Shown here: positions 24,061-35,394 of the stretch, piece after piece
Layout of the letters: each line of letters opens with the position of its first letter
Position numbering within the stretch: position 1 is the stretch's first letter
Origin: Varanus komodoensis
Lineage: Eukaryota > Chordata > Lepidosauria > Squamata > Varanidae
Reading direction: 5' to 3'
Length of the DNA: 64,000 bases
Assembly (NCBI RefSeq): GCF_004798865.1
Contig: NW_025335317.1
Location: 24,475,758 to 24,539,757, forward strand
Translations under genes and position numbers: made by a program
The notes under the pieces: generated by a model
The model's input: the letters and a program-made list of their open reading frames with translations, nothing else
Database searches by the model: none
What the model was told of the DNA's origin: nothing

Positions 24061-24074
24061 GATCTCATTAATTT

Positions 24075-24175
24075 CAAATAGAATGCAGTAGACTAAATTA
24101 TTCAGAAGTAAGTGTATCATTTTCTCAGAGCATCCCAAAATCCAATCCTATTGTACTCAAAGGTAAGCACTTTTG
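24075..24175. repeat. Short MITE-like repeat fragment
   Basis: It contains TTCAGAAGTAAGTGTATC and, inverted, AATCCAATCCTATTGTACTC with CAAAGGTAAGCAC. This resembles the palindromic repeat at 15917-15997. Confidence 0.35.
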
Positions 24176-26404
24176 CTAATTCAAACATCTAATTCACTGT
24201 CCCTCCAAATCATAACTTCATTACTAAGAAGTTAAAAGCACAGTGTTACCTTTACTGGGAAGGCAAGTCCTGACTGAGTGGGGAGCACTGGTTTCAATGA
24301 CAGCTCAGCTGTTTTCAGTGTCAGAAAGATCTCCAGCCCTGAGTGGGAACCTCCATCCAGGGCTAGAGACCAGGCAATTGAACTTTTTGGGGATGGAGGA
24401 ATGAGAGAAGAGACACAGGGATGCTGACATTATTCCTGTTTGCTGAGAGCCAAACTGCACCTTGCACTAACTATGAATTATGTAGCTGGAGAGCAGCTTT
24501 TTATTTCTGCTCTCTTTAAGTGGGTGAATCCCAACCTTGGACTGGGAACATCCTTCACCAGGAGGGGAGAACTAAACCCTCCCCCACACGCACACACACA
24601 ATTTTTCTCCAAATCCACCCTATGAGGAAGAAAACTTTTTAAAAGGGGCATCTATGGGCATTAATGGAGGCCTTCAAAAATCCTCTTCTTTTCAGGATGG
24701 AATTTGGGGGTGAGGGGTGGGAAGGAGTGAGGTGGATTAAAGCACACAGGGTGTGCAAGCAACGGGTTCCTCAGCCCTGTCCCTCCAGAATAGTCTTTCC
24801 CACCCTCATGAACTCCAGATCATCCCTCCCATCACCCCAGTGGCAACAAGCAACCTGCTATCTGGAGATGAATGGAGGTGCCTCCCGTTGGGGGAAAGCT
24901 ACTCTAGATAGGACATTTTGCAAGAGGAGTTCAAGTGGGAGGCAATTTGCAAGCAGGTTGCTGACGTGACAGGCAGGTTGGCTTCTTGGAGTGCCAAATA
25001 GGCATTTTAATTGAGGGCACCCACCGACCTAGCCATGTCGTTCCAGAAGAAGGAGGATTCTCACAACAAATCCTAGGCTGCTCTTCACACATGGCTGCAG
25101 CCATGACAACTTGTTCATTGCTGCCATATCTATTTTGAGGTATTTGAACCTCAGCAGCCAAAGCAGGCTATTTTCGTAGAAACCACCTCTAACTATTTCC
25201 AACTGTAATAATGCAGCTATTACAGCAGGACTGTCAGTTTGTGGTTTACATACTGAGTGGAACTTTCTAAAGGTAAATGTCCAGCTTTATTCCAAGGAGC
25301 AGAGGATTCTGGTAGAGTCTGATGTTGGATGACTTCACCATATTTGTAAATAAATCTCTCTCCAAAACACATCCGTATGCTCAGACACACATGGAAATGT
25401 GTTGCTTTTACAAGTAGGAAGTGAAAGCACGGCGGGGGCTCTTCTTGAACGAGTTGCTCAATCCCAGAAGCTCACCCAAGCCCATTCATCTTTTTGCCTT
25501 TCCTGAGACTAAACAACTTCATATAAAGTTTATTGTCTTGAGTCCCTTGTGGGATGCAGTAATAGATGCATAGTTCTTCCAGCATGATAAACTAAGGTGA
25601 GCTTTCTAGGTCATTTTAGTATCGCCAATGCTAGGTTCCTAGGTACAAGGAACCACATCTATTTATATACAAACAGTATTTAAGCATATGATCTTCTTTC
25701 TATGAAGTGGTACAGTCCAGACACTTCATGAGCTGGTTTTAAGAGCCATACCTAAGCTGCCCTTTGAGGATTGTGGCTGATTCTCAAATTAACCTCGCAA
25801 AGCTCACAGTATTCAATCCCTCCTTTCTCCAAGTTCGTTCTGCCATGATCAAACAGTAACTAGATATCTCTTCAAACAAGTGAGCTTGAAGAGGGAACAT
25901 CTTAGGTTTTTATGTCTGAATGTGCTCAGTGGGCTAGAGATATCAAAGATGTGCCTCATTGTTCAAGATGTTCATGGCTGTTTCCAGCTTTCTTCAAGAA
26001 TAACAGAAAAGGCAACCACAAGTACCAAATGGACTTCCACAAATTGTATGGGCTACCTGAATAACTGGGTGATGACTGCCTATTACCATTTTGCCTAGAT
26101 TTTGCAAAAACCGTCCCTGTCATTTCTTCATATATAATAAACAACAAAGAATTACATAATTTGCCTCCAACAATGAGAAGCAGATAGACAGAGGAAGAAA
26201 ACAGTGTCATGAGTGTTATAATGTACGTAAGTAATTTCCTGTGGTTTATTACCCTGGACATTTTGTTTATATGAACCTAAAAAGAACTGGAGCATAAGTG
26301 TTTTACCCAAAAGATACAAGAAATCAAACTTTCACAATATATGGGCATGCCATCACCCACCATGCTCTGTACACAGCTGCACGTGCAAGAGAGATTCACT
26401 GTTG
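24176..26404. other. Unassigned sequence
   Basis: No supported gene. A short CA-rich tract lies at about 24586-24601. Frames up to 101 codons occur on both strands without motifs or splice-like borders. Confidence 0.4.
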
Positions 26405-26475
26405 GGAGCTTCGGTCCTCCAGATCTGTCGGACTCCTATAATTCCCATAATTCCAAGCCAAAACCTAAGGCTGGC
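26405..26475. repeat. hAT-like MITE fragment
   Basis: The text GGTCCTCCAGATCTGTCGGA, followed by CTCCTATAATTCCCATAATTCC, matches half of the palindromic MITE seen at 8434-8563 (CCCTCCAAATGTTGGACTCC, then AGTTCCCATCA). Only one arm remains. Confidence 0.45.
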
Positions 26476-27134
26476 CTAATGGAAGCCTATTCTAACTTAG
26501 CTGCTTCCCTGCCATCCCTCAGCAATTATTCAGACATTCTCCTGGCTCTTTCCTGAGAGAAGCTGGGAGAGGGTCAAATGCTTCAAGTACGTGAGAGGTT
26601 TAAGTAGCAGTAGCCAGGCTATTCGGAGCATGAGTAATTTGTGGAAGTGGCCTCAAAGCCTTGGAAATACATCAGAGAGAATAGGGGTGAAGGTGAAAGG
26701 TGGCTACTTACCTATATGAACTAGCCTTTTATAGCCTGTTGCTTTCAGTAAGACAGCCAGGCACATACTGAACTCTCTCATTCAAATCAGTGGAAAATGA
26801 AAATGCTTATAAATCATTTCCCCTTTGGGGGAATGCACATTGGTGATTCTTCTCAATTTCTTGACATAGTATGTGCATGCATTTACAGCTGAGATAGCGG
26901 ACAGGTAAGAAAGAAGCGTTAGGAGTATCTCCTAAGAAATGGTATGGTGTTCGCCTTGTGCTCTTCTCTGCAAAAGCAAATGTAAGTAATGGAAAGTAAG
27001 AAAGATGTTCCGATTTCTACATTTCCTCCAGCAGAAGAGATGTGACTTACCCTGAGGCCCTTTGGAGATGTCCTGGCAGTGAATGGTGGGTCACAAGGAA
27101 AGCCAGTGCTCCCCCTTTGTAACTGGATGCTCAC

Positions 27135-27390
27135 CTGAAATCCAGTAACCGAGTGGATTGCTTGGCTGTTGCCACTTAATGAATATAAAGTTATAGGCCT
27201 CTCTGGTAGCTCTACTGAGAGGTTCGGGGCAGGACTGTGGATTGGGATATTGGCATCCTGCATCTTTTTTAACTGAGCCACATCAGCTGTACTTGGAACA
27301 AACACTGCGATGCATTCACAAAGCGTACTGAATAATTCCAGTCCATTCAATTTAACAAACATTGTTCTGGCTACTAAACTGCCCTGAGCC
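27135..27390 (-). CDS. Candidate host exon, minus strand, gene unknown
   Basis: The minus-strand sequence has a good acceptor (CTTCCGTTGTTCCTATCAG) at 27391 and a good donor (TTTCAG|GTGAGC) at 27134. A frame is open across all 256 bases and extends beyond it to 170 codons. The translation has protein-like composition: GSLVARTMFVKLNGLELF, STLCECIAVFVPSTADV, IPIHSPAPNLSVELPERP and SGNSQAIHSVTGFQ. I do not recognise the protein. The first base would be a third codon position and the exon would end on a codon boundary. An alternative donor, CTCAGG|GTAAGT at 27049, would give 341 bases. A SINE lies immediately upstream at 27415. It could also be a chance opening. Confidence 0.4.
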
Positions 27391-27414
27391 CTGATAGGAA
27401 CAACGGAAGCTGAG

Positions 27415-27545
27415 TCAGATCTTTGGTTCATCCAGCCCAGTTCTGTTGAGATGGGCCCACAGTGGTTCTCCGAGGTTTCAAACAGGAGTTCTTCCAGACC
27501 TACTTGGAGATGCCAGGGGTTGAACCAGGGACCTTCTGCATGAAG
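27415..27545 (-). repeat. tRNA-derived SINE, minus strand
   Basis: On the minus strand it reads CATGCAGAAGGTCCCTGG with a clear B box (GGTTCAACCCC), then a body ending in GGGCTGGATGAACCAAAGAT, CTGACTC. The A-box half is missing. The same family occurs at 4838-4985 and 53175-53300. The B box here belongs to a SINE, not to a tRNA gene. Confidence 0.7.
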
Positions 27546-27589
27546 GGGGCATTGGTGTGTTGTCTGTCACTAGTGATGGCTTGTGCAAG

Positions 27590-27880
27590 TCTGGCAAAAG
27601 TGCCAAGCACTCTTACTCAGTGGTTCACCGGTTGCTTCCACAACCACAACCTATGGTGGGATTGGTTGCCCACATTCATGACAACCCATTGTGGGTCTCC
27701 CAATCTCACCCCTGAAAAAGCTATGACTTGTCAGAGTGGCCTGTTGCCCACAATGAAGCCGTGATGCAGGAAATGCCCTGGATTTGCATGACATAACAAC
27801 CCACCATGGCTTGGCAACCACACTGGGGTATTGTGTCATGCAAGCCCAAGCAGTATAAGCTAGCATGACAAGTTTGCGGG
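27590..27880. repeat. Possible hAT-like MITE with internal inverted repeat
   Basis: TTTGCATGACATAAC at about 27774 is the inverse of GTATTGTGTCATGCAA at about 27828-27843, around ACCCACCATGGCTTGGCAAC. The text (CATGACA, CCATGGCTTG) resembles the elements at 19.3 and 34.4 kb. Terminal repeats could not be fixed. Confidence 0.3.
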
Positions 27881-30650
27881 GTAAACCTGTTGTGCCAACT
27901 TATGCTACTGGTGTACCATTAGAGATCACTTATGCCAGAATATGTCACTAGCATAAACAGATCAGTAGTGTTGAATAATGGCCTATGACTTTGTTGGTAA
28001 TTTTATACCACCTTTCTGGAGCCAAGATAATCCAAAAGAAAACAGACAGAAAAAACCTGGCAAACCAATGTTGCTTCCAGACCTCCTCAGGACTTCAGAG
28101 TAGATTTAAGTCTGTCATGGTTGATATCAATAGGTCTACTCCTATAAGCATGACAAAGTGTGGATCGTGTGCTCAACTTTCTCCACAATTTCTTCCATGG
28201 TAATGTCATTTGCATCTGAAGCATCTTCTGAAACAATCGTCAGGATACAGAACTTCAGGGAAAACAGTTTATTTGTGGTTGGGAGGAAAAGATAAGACAG
28301 GATTAGATTGACACTTTCCAGTGTCTAAATAAAGATAGGATAGTATCCCATACCTTTAAAAGGTTGGGTAGAAGAGATAACTTTGTTTTTTGCATCTATC
28401 TATTTGTGAAGGAAGAGAAAGAGCCAGTCCTGTTTTCCACCAGGGACTGCCAAATACTTTTTGCAGTAACACTGTGACTTTATAAATCTGTTCCTTCCTG
28501 ATCTTGGTCCCTCTCCCTTTGTTACATTTAGCATCTACCTCCTGTTTGGCTAATGTTTTGCTGCCTCCAGAAAATGTTATTTACACTGCTTTACCAACAT
28601 GCGGCAGAATTATGTGAAGAACCGTTAGGAAGTTTAAATTAAATGCAAGTTTACAACAGAAGACTATGCTTGGATGGCTGATGAGAAGTGTAAATCCCTT
28701 CAGGATCCAAATGGGCAGCAGCAGGAGCACAGGCAGTTGCGATTGCTCCGGGCCTTCTCTAAAACCCATAGCTCAACCTTGCCTGGTTGAGCTTCAGTGT
28801 ATTATTCACCTGTGCTCAGTCTGCCACTGTCCCCAAGCACCTTAGGGCACCCATGATCCCCTTAGGCAGCTGCAAAGGAAAAATAGATTGGAGGGTGCAT
28901 ATTTCTGGACAATGGGACATAGGAGCCTTCTAGGAAGGTTTCAGCAGTTATAGGTGGCCTATAAATACATGGATGGATGGATGGATGGATGGACAGACAG
29001 ACAGAGTGAAAGAATTTGGCAAAGCAAGGCACTGCATCTAAGCATGGTGTTTCATGGAATAGCGTCCTACAAGTTTGAGTTCCAGAAAGCACCTTGCTGC
29101 TTGACGTTTTTGTAAAGCAGACCTACATACTTCCTAGGCACAGGATTGGCTTTCAATGGTTACATGTTTAAAAGGTTTCAAGCATTTTATTTCAACTGTG
29201 TGCTTGTTTGCACAGGCTTTTAATGCCACCTACCCTCTGAATCTTGGGATGGAGATATCATAGGTTACACCTGGGCTTACAGTGGAAAATAGGCTGTGCA
29301 AGAAGGAGATGAGATAGCTGATATAAAAGCAAGATTTGAAGATGCAGCTGGAAACTGGAGGCTCTTTTCAGAAGACATTTTCACCCTGAAGTTCTTATTT
29401 CCTGACATCACATGGAATCCTTTGTTGTGAAGGTATTCTGCATGTTCCCCTTTGCCCAGCCATAAGGAAACAATAAAGTTTTATTTCTGAGTTTGAACGG
29501 CTACAAGAGAATAGCCCAGCGAAGAACAGTTCCTTATCTCAGCCTCTGGTTCCAAAGAAACTATTTATAATTAGTTTCTAGCTAAAAGTGATTCACTGCA
29601 GAAAAATTTTTACACTTTAAAACTTTGCTTTCTTGAACTTATCCATCTGGGATTAGAAAGGATGTTGGTGAACATTGTATAAGGACTATTTGCTAGGTGG
29701 AATACAACTTATCCTCAAATGATGTCAAGTGAGTGGAAAGGAGGAGGAACCGTTTAGCACTTGGTGAAGAAAGATGCCCAGGAAATCATAAGCTTTCAAC
29801 CGCAACTTCCTTGTGTGCCTTGGTCTGTGGGGGTGTGAGCAGGAAAACCTAGCTAGAGGCAAATGAGCAGAACCTGCCCTTCCGTCCTTCATTGCAGGAT
29901 TAGCCAATTGCTTCAAAGTTAAGTAGGTCTTTTTACCTTCATCCTACCTTGGCCTGGGAATTGATTGCATGCCACCCCTACCTTCTCCCAAAGATTTTTT
30001 CTGAGTGGGGAATTGTGGCAAACGAGTAAGCCCTTTCTTCAACAGCAGCAGTCCCAGAGCTGGAAGAAGAGGTCCAAGAAGTGAGAAGGGCAGGAACCAC
30101 ACTGAGACCTTGATCTCATGCAAGGGCATTTCTTGGCACATCACGGGATGTGGAAGCAAAGAAGAGTTCAGACAAAACCTCTGGAATAGGAGCCACGATG
30201 CAGCCTGCCTGGAAGGAGGTGTGAGGTGCCTTGAGGACTGCTTCCCAGTAATTCAATCCATACTGCGGGACATCTAAAGTGAACCGGTTTCTTCTGTTGC
30301 CTGTCCTTCAGCGCAAATAATAATGTTGTTGTGATACTGGTTTAAAAATGTTTAAGTGATGCCTCCCCCTCTCCCCTCTCGGCTCTTTATTCCTGAGACT
30401 GGTACATGTATATCTCATTTGCTGATCTGCAAATTGTTGCTATCCCAATTTGTACTCAATGATCATGTGATAGGATCCTTGTGATTTGGAGATATAGATA
30501 CACACTGTAAGAATATTGGCCACTTTACAAAATATACAACAGTTAATTTAAAAACTGGCTGTGGGATACATAACTGGCAATAGCCCAATGCATAAAGGCA
30601 TTTGTGGATTTGTTTCCAAGAGCCCCCACCGCCACCAGCCCACCACTTAC
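27881..30650. other. Unassigned sequence, possibly intronic
   Basis: No supported gene. A GGAT/ACAG microsatellite lies at 28969-29005. It separates two candidate minus-strand exons. Short frames lack motifs. A TATA-like GATATAAAAG (29319) and an AATAAAG (29472) lie about 150 bases apart but do not define an element. Confidence 0.35.
28969..29005. repeat. ATGG / ACAG microsatellite
   Basis: About six ATGG units followed by three ACAG units, read directly. Confidence 0.9.
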
Positions 30651-30781
30651 CTGTTCTGGCAGGATAGTTAGAAAGCGATGGGTTAGCAGAAGGCTCGAGT
30701 TCTGGCCGGTGCCATTGTATCCTCCCTCGGTAGACCCCCTCTGCATTCCATGCTCCAGCTCCAGCTTTCTCACACCCATTT
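30651..30781 (-). CDS. Candidate host exon, minus strand, gene unknown
   Basis: Read on the minus strand, an acceptor (TACTTTGTTTATAG) precedes 131 bases that end at a near-perfect donor, GAACAG|GTAAGTGG. The segment is GC-richer than its surroundings. Two frames are open. One gives MGVRKLELEHGMQRGSTEGG then YNGTGQNSSLLLTHRFLTIL, ending on a codon boundary. The other gives NGCEKAGAGAWNAEGVYRGR then IQWHRPELEPSANPSLSNYP. Neither is recognised. The polypyrimidine tract is short. The phase does not join simply to the candidate at 27.1 kb unless a downstream acceptor (27384) is used. It may be a true exon, an untranslated exon, or chance. Confidence 0.35.
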
Positions 30782-32627
30782 CTATAAACAAAGTACAATG
30801 GATATAATCCAAAATACAGTCACTAATATACCCTCAGCTTAACCTTATTCTGTTTTTCTCAGCACTTCACGTGATATTGAATGGTCTCCAAAAATGCATA
30901 CTTTATATGATTTCCTAATGGTTGAACAACTATGCATAGCCGTTTTGATTTCCAATAATTTCACTTTAATCAGGTCTGAAAACAGCAGCAGCGATAGCCA
31001 GTTCTGAAGACCCTGGACTGGGTCTAGAGTTGGGGTGCATCTAAACTACCAGCCAGAAAGGATTGTGCATTCCACCCAAATTAATTTTCTGTGGTAAGAA
31101 AGCCTGGAGGAATTAAAAAAGGAAGAGGACAACAGCGGGGCAAGGCAACCACACAATAAAAGCCTCCCATGGAAGCATCCAGGTAAAAGAATCTAAAGGC
31201 CCCCAGGCAGCATCTGGGGTGATTCTTCAGATTCCCAGGTCCGATGCTGGCAGGAAAGCAACCTTGGAGAAAGGGTAAAAGGGGTGTTCTTGGGAGAGGG
31301 GAGGAGATTGGAGTCGTCAGGATATGAGCCATCTGAGCAGCACTCCAGTCTCCCTCCCACCCACCCAGTCAGAAGCTCTACAACTGGGTGTTGAAAGTTA
31401 GCCATCTGGCCTTCTACCTGCTTTTCCAGCTGCTTTTTCTCCTTCTTGGTGGAATGCTCTGTGAAACCATGTGCTCCAGTTCCTTATTACCTTCCAAAGC
31501 CACCTGCTTCTTTCAAAGCTAAATTATATTGCTTCCCACAGATGGTCAAACTCCAGCACTTGCACAAAGGTAAGCGTGGAGAGGACAGATCAGGTTGCTC
31601 TGGCTGGCCATTCCCACCCCAGTGTTCAGATCTTCTCCCAGGGACTGTGTGCGGCTCCTTCCTCCTCCTCTTCCTGCACATTAAGGGTCTCTGCGCATTG
31701 GAGTCAGTGCATGCCCAATCCTGATGTTTGCCATAACACAATCTAGAGCCATTGTTACACAAAGACAGAGAGAACTGTCATTTGACGGCCCCTATTTTTG
31801 TTTTTGTAATGCTGCTTCAGGGTGATCTGCTTTATGGTAATGTCTCAGTGGTACTTAAATCTTTTCGTGTCTGTCCTTACTCAAAGCATGGCCCTGAAGG
31901 AACTCTCTGTCATAAACTAGAGGTTAAAATGCTTGTTTTAACAATCTCAGTCAGACTGAACAGAACAGAACATAAATACAAACAGTTAAGATACAATACA
32001 TATCAAAATATATCACTAATATTAACATCTACAACCCAACTGATAACTAAAACACACACACACACAGAGCACCAAAAAAATTGTGTGCCCACTCCCCAGG
32101 AGACCAGTTTATATCTCCATGTTACTTTGCTTTTTCTTTTTATTGTCAACAGCTCTGGTATTTATCTAGATATGGTGCAGTGTATAGATTCTGTCAACAA
32201 ACAACTATGGGGATTAATCTTGTTTTTAATGTATATGATGCACATCACTGCATGAGCAATAAGGTGTCATATACCCCTCAGCCTCATTTCACATGCTGGT
32301 GAGACTCATTTGGGTAGTTTTCCAGCAATCTCTAACCTAAAGGTCAAGCACCCACTTAACGTTTAAATTGTCAGAGGACAAGCTACTCAGAGAGTAAATC
32401 AATGAAGCAAATGGCACTCAAAGTAATGTATAAGGGGAAGAAAATTTAGGATAGGAAGACAGGATGATACAAACTGGCCCTTTTTTATCTGTGAAACATT
32501 GGAGCCTATGATAGCATGCAGCCTCACCCTAAAAAGAAACATTTGGAAACATTTCTCTATTCATGAATAGTGACACTATTAATGTTAATTTATTTTTGAA
32601 TAAGTACATGTGGTGCTTTAGACGAAG
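30782..32627. other. Unassigned sequence
   Basis: No supported gene. It includes a short CA repeat (about 32050-32066). A 167-codon plus-strand frame (31752-32255) is AT-rich with no motif. A 28-base segment with splice-like borders at 31542-31569 was considered and not accepted. Confidence 0.4.
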
Positions 32628-32716
32628 GTGTTCATAGAATCGTAGCATAGTAAGTTGAAAGGGGCCATGAAGTCCAACCCCCTGTTGTTGCAGGACACCA
32701 ATTTGCACCATCCCGC
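32628..32716 (-). mobile_element. CR1 LINE 3' tail, minus strand
   Basis: TTCATAGAATCGTAGCATAG followed by AAAGGGGCCATGAAGTCCAA and CCCCCTG is the complement of the common CR1 end 'TTGGACTTGATGGCCTTATAGGCCCCTT...ATGATTCTATGA'. Only the last ~90 bases are present. Confidence 0.7.
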
Positions 32717-33186
32717 TCCGTTTTCAATCATCCCACATCATTGCCAGTTTTTATCCCAAATTTCTGTGCACACACAGCCTGGGGAGGGATGGAATTTGAG
32801 GACAAAATGGACGTAAGGGAAGATTTAGCCTTCCCTTTTAGAGTGCCGTGGTCCAGCTCTGACTTGGAGTCCTGCACTCCTACACAAAAGGAAATTAAAC
32901 CATCACACATGGCTCCTTTATGCATGAAAGGAAACATGCTCTGTTCACTCCTTACCGATCATCTCTGAAACGACCCTTTAGTGGCTAGAGGGCCTTAACT
33001 GTGTATTCATAAGAATCCACAATAACAGCTAAAAAGAAATCTGTGCATTCACACCCACATCATCTTGCACTAATGGCATGTCTTAATGGCACAAAGAATG
33101 CAAAACTAAAGTTTCCAAGAAAAATGCCAACAGCTTGCTTCCAGGCAAGGCTCCTAACTTTCAAATTAAAGAGAGTGGTGACACTG

Positions 33187-33560
33187 AATTTGTTTATTTA
33201 TTTAGGATTTTTCTAGGCTGTCCAATTGCTTTCATCTCTGGACAGCTCACAACAATTCATAAATACAACAATAAACAATAACATCTCTATCCTAAACAAT
33301 AATAAATTAGATAGCCCATGACTGAAGTATAAAAAATTAACAAAATTAGTTAGATTACAAAATTAATTATAATAATTAAAATTTTCTATCATTAAAATAT
33401 TGGTTAAATAAAAAGGTCTTGACCTGGTGCTGAAAAACATATAAAGATGGCCCCAGGCGGACATTGTTCCCACTAAAGAGAATAATCAGAGCTTGACAGA
33501 TCATCTTAGCTGTCTTTGGCTGTCAAGCTCCATGCTGCATTTCTAAAGGGAGATTTAGAA
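33187..33560 (+). repeat. Reptile interspersed repeat starting TTTATTTA, LINE 3'-UTR-like
   Basis: It opens TTTGTTTATTTATTTAGGAT, then GGACAGCTCACAACAATTCA, an A-rich CAATAAACAATAA tract, then AAAAGGTCTTGACCTGGTGC and GGCCCCAGGCGGACA. The order matches the copies at 4363 and 42850. The right edge is uncertain. Confidence 0.6.
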
Positions 33561-34410
33561 GGGGTTAAACATCTCCGTTTTGCCAGGAAAGTGTGCTGGT
33601 ATATAGGGAATATACATAACTACACACTGTTCTGTCAAAAAAGAAATTGCTAGACCTTTCTAAAGTCCACTTCAGAAACAGTTGCTAAATTTGACTTGAG
33701 TTTCACATATATCAAACACTGCGCTGCTCCTGTCATTTGAAATCCCATCGAGTCTTGAAGATCGCTCCAATGCCTGCACTGGGGTACGCTTTCAAAACTG
33801 AGGGACCTGATCTCCCCACGGAATGCTGAGGATTGTTCTGTGAAAAGTAAGCCCCTTTTCACAAATCACATTCTCCCAGAGCTTTGCAAGCGTCTGATAG
33901 ATCAGGAGACGCCTGACCCATCGGAGGCACGCAAAGGCAACTGGAGTTTGCCAGCTGGCACCTCCTTCACTAATAAGCGCCCCAGGGGCTCCTCGTGCTA
34001 ATTGACTATGCCCAGCCTGAACAAATTAGGTTAAAAGCTGAGCACAATTTTGTGCACACTTCCTTAGAACAAAGCATATTTAAAACAGGGCTGGAGGGGT
34101 GGGGGGCACACAGGCAATCCTCCAAGCCACTTCGGGCGTCATTAGGGATCTTATGGCCCATCAGGGCACCTTTACCCCAAAGGAGTTTTAAAACTAAAAG
34201 GGAAGCCTCAAGAGTCCTGAGTGCTTCGCCACTGTGCTGAGATGGGTGCAGAGCCTTTGCCAGCTGCCCGCAAGTGCTCTTCGGGTGCTTTTGGGAAGGC
34301 TGACTAAGGCAGTTGCAGGCTAGCGCTTTGAAAGTACATCCGGCTGTTTTTTGCCCCTCTTGCCAAGCAGCTGGCTTGCAGCTGGGTTTGACCCCAGGGC
34401 ATTGTGTTGT

Positions 34411-34597
34411 CTGGGACCGTTTGGACAACACACAACCCATCTTGGGTCAAATAAACCCTGCTGCAGGCCATGGGTGAAGTAGGTGCCTTGTAAACCAAAA
34501 CTAAGTCAATCCGGCAAACCCAACACAGGTTTACCGAACAGAACAACTTACCATGCCTTGTAAGCCACAGTGATTTGTTATATCATGTGGACCCAGG
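34411..34597. mobile_element. hAT-like MITE, same end type as 19265-19745
   Basis: The left end CTGGGACCGTTTGGACAACA and the right end (minus strand CCTGGGTCCACATGATATAA) form imperfect inverted repeats. The right end shares TGGGTCCA..ACA with the element at 19265. The interior has TTTACCGAACAGAACAACTT and CCATGCCTTGTAAGCC, non-coding. An adjacent hairpin TTGTGTTGTC/GACAACACACAA spans the left edge at about 34401-34434. A 144-codon minus frame across here is accidental. Confidence 0.45.
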
Positions 34598-35394
34598 CTC
34601 TGGGTATTCCTTTATGTCTTTATTTGCATCAAAGCCTGTTCTGGAAGTCCTGGCTTGGTCAGTCTGTATAGCAATACCCTGATGTACTGCTGTACTTCAG
34701 AAGGAAAAGTCACCCCCAGCAGCAGATCATTTGTGGAGTTATACAACTCTCTGTGTAGCCAAAGCACTGTTGATATATAGCCAGTAACAGGCTGCAGCAC
34801 TTTCAAAAGAAAAGTTGAGTGTGCATCATGAAATGGCTATTTAATTACAGTAAGCAGGAAATTCTCATTAGTGAAGTGAAGAGGAGCCAGATGAAAATCT
34901 CTAAACAAGATCTGGTAACTTTGTGACTCATTTAAAAGTTACTGTGTGGTCATTCAAAAACTGTCACATTTTGATATGTCAACTGAAAACAAAGCCAAGA
35001 GAAGATGCTTGCTTGTGAAAGGAGGTGGTGTCTCTATCATCACTTTCTTGGTAAGTTCCTTTAGTTCTCTTCATGGTGGTTGTTTGTACCTGACCTCATC
35101 GTCTTGCAGCTTTGTCATCCTTTCCAAAGTCATTATGGACTTGGAAAACTGGGAGAAATGTGATTCAGCCCATTTATGGAAGTATGGTGTTTGGAAAGTG
35201 AGCTTGCAAATTGGATTTTTGATAGAGCCATCCATATCCAAATGTCCTGTCAAAAAAGAAAAACAAAACACAACCTCCCCCCCATCTTTTTAGCCCTTTC
35301 AGAAAATCCACCTCTCACATCTGACAGTGTCAGGTCAGAGAAGCCATGAGTCTGATTCAATACAAGGCCTCCCATATGGTGAGCTTCAGGGGTG
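34598..35394. other. Unassigned sequence
   Basis: No supported gene. A 115-codon plus frame (34946-35293) contains a GTAAGTTCC donor-like site but no acceptor with a pyrimidine tract. Confidence 0.35.

Noticed and set aside
27415-27545. tRNA-like B box, possible tRNA gene
   Set aside because: It lies in a SINE. The A-box half and the acceptor-stem pairing are missing.
29210-29560. TATA-like GATATAAAAG and AATAAAG 150 bases apart, suggesting a third LTR
   Set aside because: No TG...CA borders with matching inverted ends could be placed, and there is no repeat context.
31542-31569. 28-base segment with acceptor CTTCCCACAG and donor CAAAG|GTAAGC on plus
   Set aside because: Too short to judge. 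Such pairs arise by chance in 64 kb, and no neighbouring exon on the same strand could be found.
34006-34440. 144-codon minus-strand frame
   Set aside because: It runs into the hAT-like MITE at 34411 and shows no protein-like motif or splice-like border.
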